Shown here one piece after another: positions 21,450-32,479 of a DNA stretch of 64,000 nucleotides. The first letter of the stretch is position 1, and every line of letters starts with the position of its first letter. Made by a program: the position numbers and the translations under genes. The notes beneath the pieces were generated by a model. That model worked only from the letters and a program-made list of their open reading frames with translations. It was not told where the DNA came from and made no database searches. This DNA comes from Pachypanchax playfairii (Eukaryota; Chordata; Actinopteri; Cyprinodontiformes; Aplocheilidae): assembly GCA_006937955.1 (NCBI GenBank), contig SSNP01000068.1:481201-545200 (forward strand). Direction: 5' to 3'.

Positions 21450-24400
21450 GTAAGAAATGATGGACATGTGTGTGTGTGTGTTATAAATGTGCTAAATAAT
21501 AACATAAATGTATTTTCTTAGTTTACAGAAGAGGCATGATGAGCCGGCAGGTCCAACTGGTGTCTCCATTAAGAGTGATAAGTCCAGATATTTGCCACCC
21601 AACTTCAGAGAAGACAAATCAGAATGGTATAAATTAATGTTGTGATTTTATTATAAAAAGTTTGTCTTATGGTTGACTCAACTGTCTGGTGAACTCTATA
21701 AAAATGTTAAAAGTTTACAAACATTACAATTATATAATGTTAAAGGGACTTAAGGCAAGATTTGTGAAAAACTACACATGCATTTCCAGTTTATTCAATG
21801 CTAATGGGTCATGAAGCATTAAAAACCCAAAATAACGAGGCCATCCGCATATATGTCTGTTGCCTTGGAAACGCTGTGTGCTACATAATGCGCTGCAGTT
21901 CGACGTCCGAATTTCCCGCGCAGTTGTAGGGATGTGACGTAAATTGACGCTGCATGCGCGTTGCCGACAGCTCTTGAACAGGAAGTACATGGCCGCCGTG
22001 GACTTGGATTCAAACACTGAAGGTATACTTATGGATGTTTCTGCAGCCAGCAAACGACCTGCATCCACTCTCACCCCCCAAAAAAGTGGCACCACGAAGA
22101 AAAAAAAGACTTTATCAGCGGCATCTCGTGAGTCTAAAAAAAAATATGACCGAAGCCGGGCAGGCACCCGCATAAATATTAGATATGCGTTCGGTTCATG
22201 GAGGGAACTTCAGCTGCATTTGGGAGTGAAAACGGATGCTGACATGGCTCATTTCCTTGTGACCAGGTGAGAAAACATTATAGGTCGTGTTTAGAGCCTG
22301 ATACAGTATGAAAAGGATGAGATCAAATCAAATAACAGAGTGGAGAGACCTGACGTGAAGTATGTTAGCCTCCCCGGTGCAGTGCTGTGAAGACGAACAG
22401 TCTGTAAAGTGTCTGTGCGCGCTCCCGTGCCGGCTTGGCTGGTGGCTGCAGTTAGCCACAGCGCCTGTCGCGGCAGCACTGAGTCAGATTTTGTAAAGCT
22501 GCCCTAAGTTCCTAAGGTGAAGCATGTGATGGTGATTTCTTCAACTCAAACAATTTATTGAAACAAAAGTCAACAACATTGGTGAGTAAGGCCTCTGTTA
22601 CAACCTGACTCATAAGACCAAAACATATAATAGAGAATGAATATATTTATAATTAGTTTAGGAGCTTTATTCTTTAAAATGACTATCCATATTAAAAACT
22701 CTCACCCATCCAGAACATCCAACAGCTCCAGTGGTGATCTGCCTCTAGACACACTCAGCTACAGAGATACAGATTACTGCACCACCACTGCTTGACTAGT
22801 CAGGATCCAGATGCTCCTTCAGGAGTCCACCAGAACAGAACCTAAGGTAGTCCAGCTAAATAAAAATCCAACAGCAACCTAAAGAAACCACTATTCACCA
22901 CCAACATACACAGCCAATCAGCAGCAAAATATCTCAGAACCAGGAACATGATAGACCGCCAAACTGAACAAAAGAAAAGAGACTACTCAGACCACATAAA
23001 GTAGTAGGATTTGGTGTCCACATCTAACACAAGGACTCTCCTCAGTCACATTAGCATCCACAATAAGCTCTTTGTTCTTCTCGGTGTTGAGCAGAAGGTT
23101 GTTGGTGTTGCATCATATTCAGATAGGTAGACAATTCCAAAAAAGGAGCAGGCAGAGGCAGAATGGAGAGACAGGAGGACACACACACACACACACACAC
23201 ACAAGTGTGTTTTGTTATCCTTATGGGGACCGTCCATTGACTTCCATTGATTTTAGTAACTAGATTTATACCTAACCAAACCCTTTTACTAACCTTAACC
23301 ATTACTGATCTATAACTAACCCTAAGACTAACTAAAACTCTATTCACACCATACCTATAAACCTAACCCCTAACCCTAAAAAGGGGAGTCCCCCTCATGG
23401 GGACCAGGCTTCGGTCCCCACAAGAACCCTCGGACCCCAGAAAGATAGTAAAAGTCAGGAAACGGGTCCTCAGGAGGTCAGAAATACAAACCCACACACA
23501 CACACACACACACACACACCACTGGAGAATCAAACATAACCAACAGACGAAAAACCACAACAGGTGTCACAAGGACACAAGACTAGCTGCTGTTGGTCCC
23601 TCATCATGTTCCCCTCAGTAGATATTATTGGCTCTTTACAGACCATAGACCAACACAGTTGGTCAAAAGAGGTGTCAATCAAAAGGGGAGAATCTACAAT
23701 GTTCAAATACAAGTCAGTCAGGTTTGCAAGTGGACCACCAAAATGCCTCTGTCATCTAACCAGCTACATATCACTGTTGAGCATTAAATGGTTTTATTAC
23801 ATCTATAGTTGCTTCTTACTGCTGCTCAGATTTTTATAAATTAAAGTTTGAAATTACAAGTTTGTATACCAGCAAAACATTTCTCATGACAATTTAACTG
23901 ATTTCTGCTTCTAAATAAACTGTATTTGTTGTTTTTCTACAGCCTGGATGTGAGTCAGGAGCTGAGCAGCTGTTCAGTGTGTAAAGATGTTCTGAAGGAT
24001 TCAGTTAAGTTCATGTGTGGACATCAGTCATGCAAACGGTGTGTAAGTTCAGACTGGGAGGAGCCTGACTCATCAGCTGATCGTCCATGTTTAAAGTGTC
24101 AGAAAATGTTACAGCAAGATGAAAACCGAGGTAAGTTTAACGTTCATAAAACACTAATTGTCTTTACCAATCTTGAGACATTACTTGTAAATACTCTGTG
24201 CACATAAATACACAAAGTTGTTTCTTAGCTGAAGAATGTACCCATCCAATCCATAACTTTAGAATTTGTAGATACATCAGGTAGCCAACAGCCTTTCCCC
24301 TACATTCTTTTTATCGTGGCGCGGCACCACGGCTGCAAAATGCTGAGACTTACTTATTTATTTATTTTAGCGCTGCTTCCGGAAGTAGCAGCATTAGCGT

Positions 24401-27400
24401 CTCTGTTGTTTTACGTGAACACAGCATGCAGGCAGCAAGGAGGCGGGGCATAAGGACATTACTCCTGTTTAGTTTTTAGCTTAAAGACAAGGTGGAGTTG
24501 CATCACTGGTACGCCGCTCTAAACTATGCAAAAAGCTGCGGACATGTGAGTTCTGTGGCAAATGCGAGCGACACGTGTAATACTCGTATCTGACAACATG
24601 ATGCAGCAGTTTTGATCAGTCAGTGTAGAAAGATGGAGAGAATTCTAGGGTAAACATTGGGCCACCAACGCTGATCATCATGTACCCCACGATCAATAAT
24701 CCACATACGTACACGTCCTCCGTGTCCTCGACCGCCAGAGCAGGTATACCATCTTCCACTCTCCCAGGAATCCATGGTAAACCCGGCCAGGAGGGTCAAC
24801 TTTTGGCATGACGCCCCCTTTTCAGCTTTAAATTTGAAAAGACTTTGTCCAATGCGTTGAGTGACCACGAAACCAGATCAATTTTTTAATATTCAGTTCC
24901 CAGCAGCAAGTACAGATCTCAAAGTTTCAGACAGATGACTTTTCTTTGTATTCTAACAACATTTCTAAGCTACATATAAAATGGCTGAAGACATTTTTTG
25001 AAGAGATGTTCTAATTGTGCTATCTACAGTGCTAAGCATTGCCTTCGATTTCAGGAAACACCCTTATTTTGGAAGTGAAGAAGAAACTTAAAGAAAACAT
25101 GACAAATAAATTTGCCCTGATATCTGAAGGTAATGGTGACCAACAAACTTTCCTTCAAAATATCTACACAACACTTTACATCACCACCAGAGAGACTGAG
25201 GGACCAAACGAAGAACACGAGTACAACCATCTCAAACATAAACTAAAAAAGCAGATATCGTCGGACTCCTCTGTCAGTCCTAATCAGATCTTCAACATGA
25301 TGTCCGACCAAAAGAAACCACCCAGATCAGTTCTGACGAAGGGAGTCGCAGGTATCGGTAAATCCTTCGCTGTCCAGAAGTTCTGTCTTGACTGGGCTAA
25401 AGAGGAAACAAACCAAGACGTGGATTTTGTTTTGACTCTGGCTTTTCGAGAGTTGAACTTGAGTTCAGGAGAGAAAAACTTGCATGAGCTTCTGACTGAG
25501 TTTCACCCTGCACTCCAGCCTCTGAAGAACCCAGAGGATTATGCTGAAACAAAGATCATAGTGATCCTGGATGGTCTGGATGAAAGCAGACTTCATCTGG
25601 ACTTTAACAACATGAAGACGGTGAGGTCTCTTAGAGATGTAACATCTGTAGATAATCTCCTAGTAAATCTCATCCAGGGTAACCTTCTTCCTGATGCAAA
25701 CATCTGGATAACTTCTCGTCCAGCAGCAGCCAATCAGATCCCTGCAGAGTGTATCGACGTGGTGACAGAAATAAGAGGTTTCACTGACCATCAGAAAGTC
25801 GAATACTTCAGGACAAGATTTAGTGAAGACTTGAGTCTCGCTGACAGAATAACATCACATATTCAGTCCTCACAGAATCTGGACATCATGTGCCAGATCC
25901 CGATCTTCTGCTGGATTTCTGCCGTGTTATTTAAGGAGGTCTTCAGTGGAGATGAAGAGACAGAAATCCCTCAGACTCTAACAGAGATGATGGCACATTT
26001 CTTGTTTGCCCAGACCAAACGTAGAAGCAGAAAATATGACAAAAAGACAGAGAAACAGAAAGAGACTCTTCTAAAGACACACAGAGATTTTCTTCTGAAA
26101 CTTGGAAAACTTGCATTTGTCCATCTTCTGGAGAACAAACTCATCTTCTATGAAGAAGACCTGGAAGACTGTGGTATAGACATCAAAGAAGCTTCAGTTT
26201 TCTCTGGATTTTTCAACATGGTCCTTCGAGAAGAAAGAGTTTTCTCCCAGAAAAAGATCTTCTTCTTTGTGCACCTGACTGTACAAGAGTTCTTTGCAGC
26301 TCTCTACGTCTACGGATGTTTGACAACCAAGAGAACCGAAGAGCTCGGGAACTTCCTTCATCTGGAGGACAAAGACTATGCTTTACTTGATCTTGTAAAG
26401 ATGATAGTTAAGAACATGTTGGAGAAGAAGAAGAATGGTCACTTGGACTTTTTCATGCAATTCCTTCTTGGACTGATGGTTGAACCTAACTGTAGAATCC
26501 TTAAGGGCCTGTTGACCCCTCTGGAAGCACATGAAGATACAGAAAAGAAAATCCTAACCTTCCTCAGATCCCTCAGAAGAAAGACCCTCTCTCCAGACAG
26601 TTGCATCAACCTTTTCCAGACCATGGTTGAAATGAGAGACCATAAAGTCAAAGACGAGATACAGGAATTTCTTAAGCTGTCAGATCGATCAACAACCGAA
26701 CTGACCCCCTTGCACTGCTCCGCTCTGGCCTTCATGCTGCAGGTTTCAAAGAATCATTTAGATACTTTGGACTTGAAGAGTTACAACACAAGCGATGAGG
26801 GCAGAAGGAGGCTGATACCAGCTGTGAGGAGCAGTAATAAAGCAGTGTAAGACTTTTTTTTTGTCTCCATAATTGTATTGTTCATGATAAAACATAAAAC
26901 ATCAGCATAGCAACTTGAATTTTAGAGCTCATGGAGATCTAAGTTTTATTTCATGGTCATTACTCCATGTCTAATTTTAACTTGATGATGTCATAATTAA
27001 GTGGTTTGGCTGAGTACTTGCAGATACAAGTACCATTACAGATACTTCTACCACACACAAAAAATGCAATGAATTGGAAGACAGTTTTTTTCTTTCTTTG
27101 CTTGTTACAACAAATGATGGTGAAGTAGATAAAAAATAAAATATATATTATTAAAAATGACTACAAAACCAACATTTCAAGTGAAAAAAAAACCATTTCC
27201 TGCTAAATTATTGCTGAGTTTCCACATTTTAAGTATAGGTTCTTGGTATTGGTTAACTAACCAATACTGATATGTGTACATTAGAATGGTATCAGCCCCA
27301 ATCGGTATCGCTGCATGGTAGAATTTTTTTTTATCAAATAGCCACCAGAAATTTTAGAGAAAGAAGTAGGTACATTTGAACAAACAACAGTTCCTCTGGT

Positions 27401-30086
27401 GCATTAATGTCTGAACTATTTTGGTGGGCACCTGAGGTTAAGATTTCAGCAGGAATCCTACAGATCTCTGTTAGTGTAGAAGCAGCTGATAGATACTACA
27501 GGCCAAGCGTATCTTGGCTTTGGCAGCTATGGCGTGGAGGGATTTGGAGACTATGTTTCAGGACTTTTGCTTGGCCTCAAAGTGATTCAGACAAACTAAG
27601 ATGGCTCAGTTTATGACACAATGATGGTCACAATGGGTATGAGGTGCTGATGATCTTGAATGCGGAAGCAGGACTTCCATGTTTCGATAAAATATTTGAT
27701 ACACCCTCTATAAAGTTAGGGAACCTCGTGGGACTTACAGATCACAGAAAAATTGAGGTTCTACTTTTATGAATTTTTAAAGAAATATTTGGAATGGGTC
27801 AAGGAACAATTTATTAGATTTTGGGGGTGATTTGTATCACTGTACAGATTCAGGAATTCTTTAAAGGATTCTTTAACACTGGGGGATAGAGCTGTCTTTG
27901 GTGCATATGTCAATAATAAAGAAATTTTCATTAAAGATATATTTAACAGAAACAGTCCCAGGAGCAAACCGTCTACAACATTTTAATTCACTTATTTATA
28001 TCATAGACTATTTTAAAATTATCTCATAGCTTCACTTAAGTTTGTATAATCTTGTAACTTGACACGGTCCCCAACCCCTAGGCTTGCAAACTGCAGAGTG
28101 ACTGAAGAGTGGGTAGAGTACCTGGCCTGTGCCCTGAAGTTGTCCTACTCGGCTCTGAGAGACCTTGACCTGAGCAACAACGACTTGGAGGATTCAGGAG
28201 TAAAATTACTGTGTGCTGGACTCTCAAGTCCCTCTTGCAAGCTGGAGAAACTAAGGTAATACTACCTAAAGTACAGTGACTGTTCAGGCTTTTGAGGAAA
28301 GTGCAGAGTCTTGTTTCAATCAAGCCATTTTCAGTCAGAATATTTGCGGACAATTTGATCCGGTCTTTAACTGGAGTTATCTTTTCAAATGCACCACTTT
28401 TTTGTGGAACATTGCCTTTCGGCTGCTTTCACACATCAAGGAAATGTTATGGAGGATCCTGCTGTCGGGGGGAGGGGGATGTATCTGGATATGACCTAAA
28501 CTTAGTGCAGTGGGCGTACATGTCATTTCCCCAATCAAATGGAGCTGCAGCCAGGTGTACTTGGAAATACTCACAGTGCATGTCTTTGTGATGTGGACAA
28601 TTCTGCGCACATGGATACGCTTAAGAGTGTTTTGGTCGGGGGGAAATCACATGTTCATGTGGGATACTTTATCAATGTGTGTGTTCAGAGCATTGCCCCC
28701 GCCCCATACCCCTCCTACTTTCCCAGAACATTTTCTGACTGTCTGAACACAAACACCATACCATGAAAAGTCCAATCTTGTTACTTGGTCTTCAGCTGCA
28801 AAAAATTCAGAAACGATTATCCGGACAGATTCCAGAAGGTTGTTTTCAGACTCAAAAGTTAAACGGACGAAGTCTGGAACATTCATGATTTTCATGGCCT
28901 GTCTGAAAGGGGCTTATGTTTCAAGTGTTCAAGGGAAGAACTGTATTACACTGAACTGTGTAATGCTGCAGGTAATCCAAAAGAGAATTTAATAAAATAT
29001 GTCAGAGTGGTTTATAGTTTTGGCTTGTGAATTAATAAAATTAGTGTTTTGATGAATCATGTATGCAGATATATGTTCAGATGTTCATGTAAAACACTGT
29101 TTTTTCAGGTTGTCTGGCTGTATGGTCTCAGAGACAGGCTGTACTTATCTGGTCTCAGCTCTACAGTCCAACCCATCCCACCTGATGGAGTTGGACCTCA
29201 GCTACAACCATCCAGCAGATTCTGGAAAGAAACTGCTGTCTGACTTGATCCAGGATCCAAAATACAACCTGAGCAAACTCAAGTAATTAAACAATTTGTA
29301 TTCCACACAACATACTGAAGATATTAAAGAAACATTTTAAACATGAAATTAAAAATATGCACGACACTGTCTCATTTAGATTTGGGTTTTTCCTCCACAG
29401 CCTTGAACACGGTGGCAGCCACACGATAAAACATGGATTCAAGAAATGTACGTTTGTGCACGTTTTCTGTTTGACAATCTGATAACAAATTAATACAGTA
29501 AACTGATTATCGTTACAAATGCGTTTTATATTGAAATATATTCTCTCTTCCAGATGCCTGTGAGCTCACTATAAACCCTCAAACAAAGCACAAGAACCTG
29601 GTTTTGTCTGCAGACAACACAAAGGTGACCTGGGTGAAGGATGATCAACCACATCCTCATCACCCAGGGAGATCTGATCCCCACCAGCTGGTGTTGTGTG
29701 AAACGGGCCTGACTGGGCGTCATTACTGGGAGGTCAAGCTGTTTGGATCTTTAAGCGTCGGGGTTGTTTGTAAAGGAGTTGACGTAAAAGGGAAGACTGG
29801 TGATTTTAGAATGGGCCATGGTCAGGATTCCTGGTGTTTGGTTTGTTCTGATGGAGTTTTTTACATGTTACACAACAACAGCAGAGTAGACATGTCTTCT
29901 CATGGATGGCGCAACAGTTGGGTTGGGGTGTATCTCGATTGTCCTGCTGGTATTCTGTCTTTCTACAGAGTTTCCCCTGATACTCAGACCTGTCTTCACA
30001 CCTACCAACTTGATTTTAATAAACCACTTTATCCTGCTGTCGAACTTCACCCTCAGTCTTCTGCCTTGTTCGTGCAGTGTAACTAA
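21376..30086 (+). CDS. NLR gene B: RING-FISNA-NACHT-LRR-B30.2 protein
   Basis: Paralogue of NLR gene A in tandem, same strand. Eight exons join in frame: 21376-21449, 21522-21626, 23943-24130, 25055-26846, 28082-28255, 29109-29282, 29401-29447, 29554-30086 (3087 nt, 1028 aa). Order: basic/Ser-rich N-terminus with one S-V-S-I-K-S-D repeat; C3HC4 RING (Cys70 to Cys112); FISNA; NACHT with Walker A GVAGIGKS (219-226) and Walker B ILDGLDES (293-300); two LRR exons (720-835); PRY-SPRY (852-1028). It lacks the second Ser-rich exon of gene A. Its NACHT core is almost the same as gene A's, while RING, FISNA, LRR and SPRY exons have diverged, so the shared core looks converted rather than a sign of recent whole-gene duplication. 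Confidence 0.88.
21522..21626 (+). CDS. NLR gene B coding exon 2 (Ser-rich repeat exon)
   Basis: The 105-nt exon encodes GVSIKSDKSRYLPPNF. The donor ATG|GTATAA is weaker than its neighbours but keeps frame with the RING exon. Confidence 0.65.
21735..22266 (+). mobile_element. Transposon-derived segment with a spliced coding exon
   Basis: The ATG at 21989-21991 in a strong context (TACATGGCC) opens a frame encoding MAAVDLDSNTEG, a Lys-rich stretch, then RINIRYAFGSWREL and KTDADMAHFL. It ends at CCAG|GTGAGA. This R-x-N-I-x-x-x-F-x-x-W-R-E-L pattern recalls multi-copy transposon-like proteins in fish genomes, though I cannot confirm the superfamily. It lies in intron 2 of NLR gene B, in sense. 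It could act as a cryptic first exon. Confidence 0.5.
22267..23019. other. Intron sequence, no gene seen
   Basis: Part of intron 2 of NLR gene B. I see no supported coding sequence or element boundary. Confidence 0.4.
23020..23130 (-). mobile_element. LINE reverse-transcriptase fragment
   Basis: The minus strand reads NNLLLNTE followed by a KTKE-like segment, the region after the RT catalytic motif. It aligns with the LINE remnant at about 6625-6660. Very short and dead. Confidence 0.6.
23178..23519. repeat. CA-flanked GGGGACC repeat element
   Basis: A unit of about 290 bp (23203-23493) between two (AC)n runs begins with GTGTGTTTTG and a TGGGGACC word. It contains degenerate CCTAACC repeats and carries near its right end an 8-bp hairpin, TGGGGACC/GGTCCCCA with loop AGGCTTC. 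The same unit occurs four times in the dclk2 intron. Confidence 0.85.
23943..24130 (+). CDS. NLR gene B coding exon 3 (RING finger)
   Basis: Complete C3HC4 set: CSVC (Cys70, Cys73), CGHQSCKRC (Cys85, His87, Cys90, Cys93) and CLKC (Cys109, Cys112). Acceptor TTCTACAG and donor CGAG|GTAAGT. It shares CSVC and the CGHxSCKxC core with the RING exon of gene A but is clearly diverged elsewhere. Confidence 0.87.
24131..25054. other. Intron 3 of NLR gene B
   Basis: About 0.9 kb. A GC-richer patch near 24310-24450 (GCGCTGCTTCCGGAAGTAGC) may be repeat-derived. No supported exon. Confidence 0.4.
25055..26846 (+). CDS. NLR gene B coding exon 4 (FISNA-NACHT)
   Basis: A 1792-nt exon from GATTTCAG to GCAGT|GTAAGA, the same length as the gene A exon, alignable at a constant offset of 17332 with no indel. 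FISNA (25055-25312) differs at many positions. From about 25313 to 26743 there are only about a dozen amino-acid differences, including E/K after CLDWA and E/G in ALYVY(E/G)CL. A short diverged tail follows. Confidence 0.95.
26847..28081. other. Intron 4 of NLR gene B
   Basis: AT-rich intron of 1.2 kb with a decayed L1-type fragment near 27640-27970 and no supported exon. Confidence 0.4.
27640..27970 (-). mobile_element. Possible L1-type LINE endonuclease fragment
   Basis: The minus strand encodes LFLLNISLMKISLLLTYAP and FKEF, resembling the I-L-D-I...L-V-N-I-Y-A-P-N...F-F part of LINE apurinic endonucleases. Frames are broken. Low confidence because only one motif is readable. Confidence 0.4.
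28082..28255 (+). CDS. NLR gene B coding exon 5 (LRR)
   Basis: The 174-nt exon encodes VLANCRVTEEWVEYLACAL and ALRDLDLSNNDLEDSGVKLL. Phase 2 at both ends. Confidence 0.9.
28256..29108. other. Intron 5 of NLR gene B
   Basis: No supported exon. Open frames on both strands here lack domain similarity. Confidence 0.4.
29109..29282 (+). CDS. NLR gene B coding exon 6 (LRR)
   Basis: The 174-nt exon has acceptor TTTTTCAG and donor AA|GTAATT and encodes SHLMELDLSYNHPADSGKKL. Confidence 0.9.
29401..29447 (+). CDS. NLR gene B coding exon 7 (linker)
   Basis: The 47-nt linker exon encodes LEHGGSHTIKHGFKK, with acceptor TCCTCCACAG and donor AAAT|GTACGT. Same length and phase as the gene A linker. Confidence 0.75.
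29554..30086 (+). CDS. NLR gene B coding exon 8 (PRY-SPRY/B30.2)
   Basis: Begins YACELTINPQTKHKNLVLS. SPRY landmarks are HYWEVKLFGSLSVGV, DSWCLV, WVGVYLDCPAGILSFYRV and LYPAVELHPQ, ending at TAA 30084-30086. The HYWEV motif is better kept here than in gene A. Confidence 0.94.
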
Positions 30087-30139
30087 ACTGTTAAACTGTT
30101 GAGGTTTTAGTCCATAAAGAGTCACGGCAGCTGTTGTAT

Positions 30140-30680
30140 TAGAATCAGAATCAAGTTTTATTGCCAAGTATCATTTGCATAATACAATTTGTCTTGGGTG
30201 AGGGTGCATAGTCACATCTCCCTCTAGGTTGCCATTTGAGGTGCCATGGTTGAGATAGGAATAAGAAAAGAAAAACATTAGGGTAAGGAGTAGTTGTTTA
30301 TGGAATAGGCAGTTAAAAAAAGACCTTCTCAGTGGCAAATCCAAACAGCCAAATCAGACCAAATCAAAATCAATCAGACCAATTAATCCTTCACTTCTCC
30401 TTGATGAACCACAGCTGCAATCTCTCTAGTCCTTCCAGTAAGATCCAAAACCGTCCCCAGCCTGCGATTCTGTTCCCGAAGGACATCTAGTTTGCTGTGA
30501 ATCTCAATAAACCCTTTAGTCTGATTGTTGCCAGCCAAGCTACATCCAACTTGTAGTTTTAGAATTTGTTGATATGCCAAATAACCGCCCGCTGCAATCA
30601 GCAGAAATGTCGATATCAGAAATCCAAATATTGAAACACCTTCCACCTCCTCAATGGACAGCACAGAGAGACAAACCATC
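30140..30680 (-). repeat. Repeat-like block with a small transmembrane ORF
   Basis: Starts with AGAATCAGAATCAAGTTTTA, a word I associate with dispersed fish repeats. A 98-codon frame on the minus strand (30383-30679) encodes a predicted membrane helix (FGFLISTFLLIAAGGYLAY, about residues 19-37) and then a charged helix (IHSKLDVLREQNRRLGTV). Function unknown. Confidence 0.45.
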
Positions 30681-30822
30681 TTTCACTCCTCCCAAGAGTT
30701 AATGACATACCCTACTGCTTGGGTTGAGTAAGACATGATGACTCTCCCTTAGCAAGCCTCTGAGAATATTCTGCAGCTACGGGCTCAGGATGAGCAGATA
30801 GTTGAACAATATAGTCCACTTC
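30681..30822. other. Spacer
   Basis: Nothing recognisable. Confidence 0.3.
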
Positions 30823-31057
30823 CTGCTTTTAGTGCGATCTCGGTTCGGTTGCGTTCACACATGCAATCGAACCGTACCAGAGTTTGTTTCAATCGAACCA
30901 AGACCCACGTTTTTAGGTGGACTAGAGTTCGATTGTTTGGTCCGAATCAGAGTTCAGTTGCCCGTTTACACCTCCCCAAACGAACTGGACTTTCTGTGCA
31001 AAGGAACTAGAGTTTGATTCAAGTAGAATAAACAGGGCTGGTGTGAATGCACCTGAA
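30823..31057. mobile_element. MITE-like element (hAT type suspected)
   Basis: Left part reads GGTTGCGTTCACACATGCAA and the right end reads GGCTGGTGTGAATGCACC, roughly inverted. It contains repeated TCGAACC words. Edges are uncertain. Confidence 0.5.
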
Positions 31058-32479
31058 GGCTACGTTCAGACTGCAAGCTGAAGTGACCCAAATCTGATTT
31101 TTTTTGCCCCATGTGACCTGTATCTGCTTTTTTTTATGACAGTCTGAATGACTCAGATCCGATTTTTTTCAAATGCGACTCAGGCCGCATCAGCATGTGG
31201 TCCTAAATCCAATATGTATCTGATCTTTTGGCATACGACTGAACTGCCAGGTCGCTTTCATCCGACCTGTATGTCATCAATAGGAGGCGGAAGCGAAAGG
31301 AAAACAATGACGTAGAGAACAGTCACTGGCGAGAAACTGAGGTTTTTGATAGGGGTGTCAAATTATCGCGTTAGTTGCGATTAATTAATTACAGCCATAT
31401 TTGGTGCGTTATATTCCTTAATCGCATTAATCTAATTTTTTATCTATATTTACAGTTTCGGATTCTTGTGCTGGAGTTGTACAAAGGGATTAATCCAGTG
31501 CTTAATTTGTAAATCAAAAGTTACCGGAATGCAAATAGCGCTATGAGACCAGAATTCACTGACTGATACCGGAACGCACACATAGACATGTATGAACGCA
31601 CACACATACACAACCGTCGTACCAGACCAAGCGTTGTGCGCCGGCGCACAGCGGGTGTAAATTGTCAAGCAGGGTTAGAGAAAGTGATGATAAACCCAGA
31701 AGAAGTAAGTTATTCTGCCTTTTTGGTATTTTGATGCCGCTGTTATTTAATCCAACTGGCGCCGTTAACGGATCCTAGCAAACAGTTACCGGAACACACC
31801 CTTTCAAAATAAGACAGTTCCCGGATCTTGTTCCGGCTCAAATTAAGCCCTGGATTAATCACTCTCCTAGGTGGACATCTATTGGCTGCTGATTGACTTC
31901 CAGTGACGGCAAGGTGAGCAAAAGCGGTTAGTTGCAGAGCGGAGAAGTAACAATGGAGGAGCATATGAGAGTTGCTGGTCTCATGAATGAAAAATTAGCT
32001 TTTCAAAAACGTCCCAACGGAATCATGGATAACTATAGTGTTTTTCTTAGCTATTATTAAATGAGATTGAAAATAAGATTAATTAGATTAATTAATTACT
32101 GCTCAAAATTAATTAATCTCGTCCAAATTTGAATCTCATGACAGCACTAGTTTTTGAGTTAATTAATATTTGGGGAGACAGCTCTGTTCAGGCCGAACCT
32201 GAGGATGTTATCGGAACCACGCGGTTTTTGAAAACATTTCCAAAGAAATGGCGAAGTGTGGGTTTAAGTGAACCTGGCTCCAATGCCAAAGAAAAATAAG
32301 AAGTCTCTGAACTAAATGTGTGTGGTGTCACTGTTCCCTCTACTGTTCATGCGTGACACATTCAAGACGCTTTCCGTTCAGATAGCAAGTTACATTCAGG
32401 TCGCATTTCACTGGCAAATAGATTTGATCTCACAAAAAAATCTGAATTGAGCCTTAAGACCTGCAGTGTGATTGTAGCC
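31058..32479. mobile_element. Non-autonomous hAT-like element (outer)
   Basis: Left end GGCTACGTTCAGACTGCA is inverted at the right end as TGCAGTGTGATTGTAGCC. The interior has AAATC(T/C)GATTTTTTT words typical of such fish elements. It carries a second element at 31350-32149. No clear 8-bp target duplication for the outer copy. Confidence 0.7.
31350..32149. mobile_element. hAT-like element nested in another
   Basis: An 800-bp element with imperfect ends TAGGGGTGTCA and TGACAGCACTA, flanked by the 8-bp target duplication GTTTTTGA (31342-31349 and 32150-32157). The 8-bp duplication is the hAT signature. No transposase frame remains. Confidence 0.82.

Larger units (their letters stand above)
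20989..21684 (+). repeat. Duplicate block (copy 2)
   Basis: Partner of 17265-18167. It is shorter by about 207 bases upstream of exon 1 and continues without interruption into the rest of NLR gene B, so this is the functional-looking copy. Confidence 0.85.
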
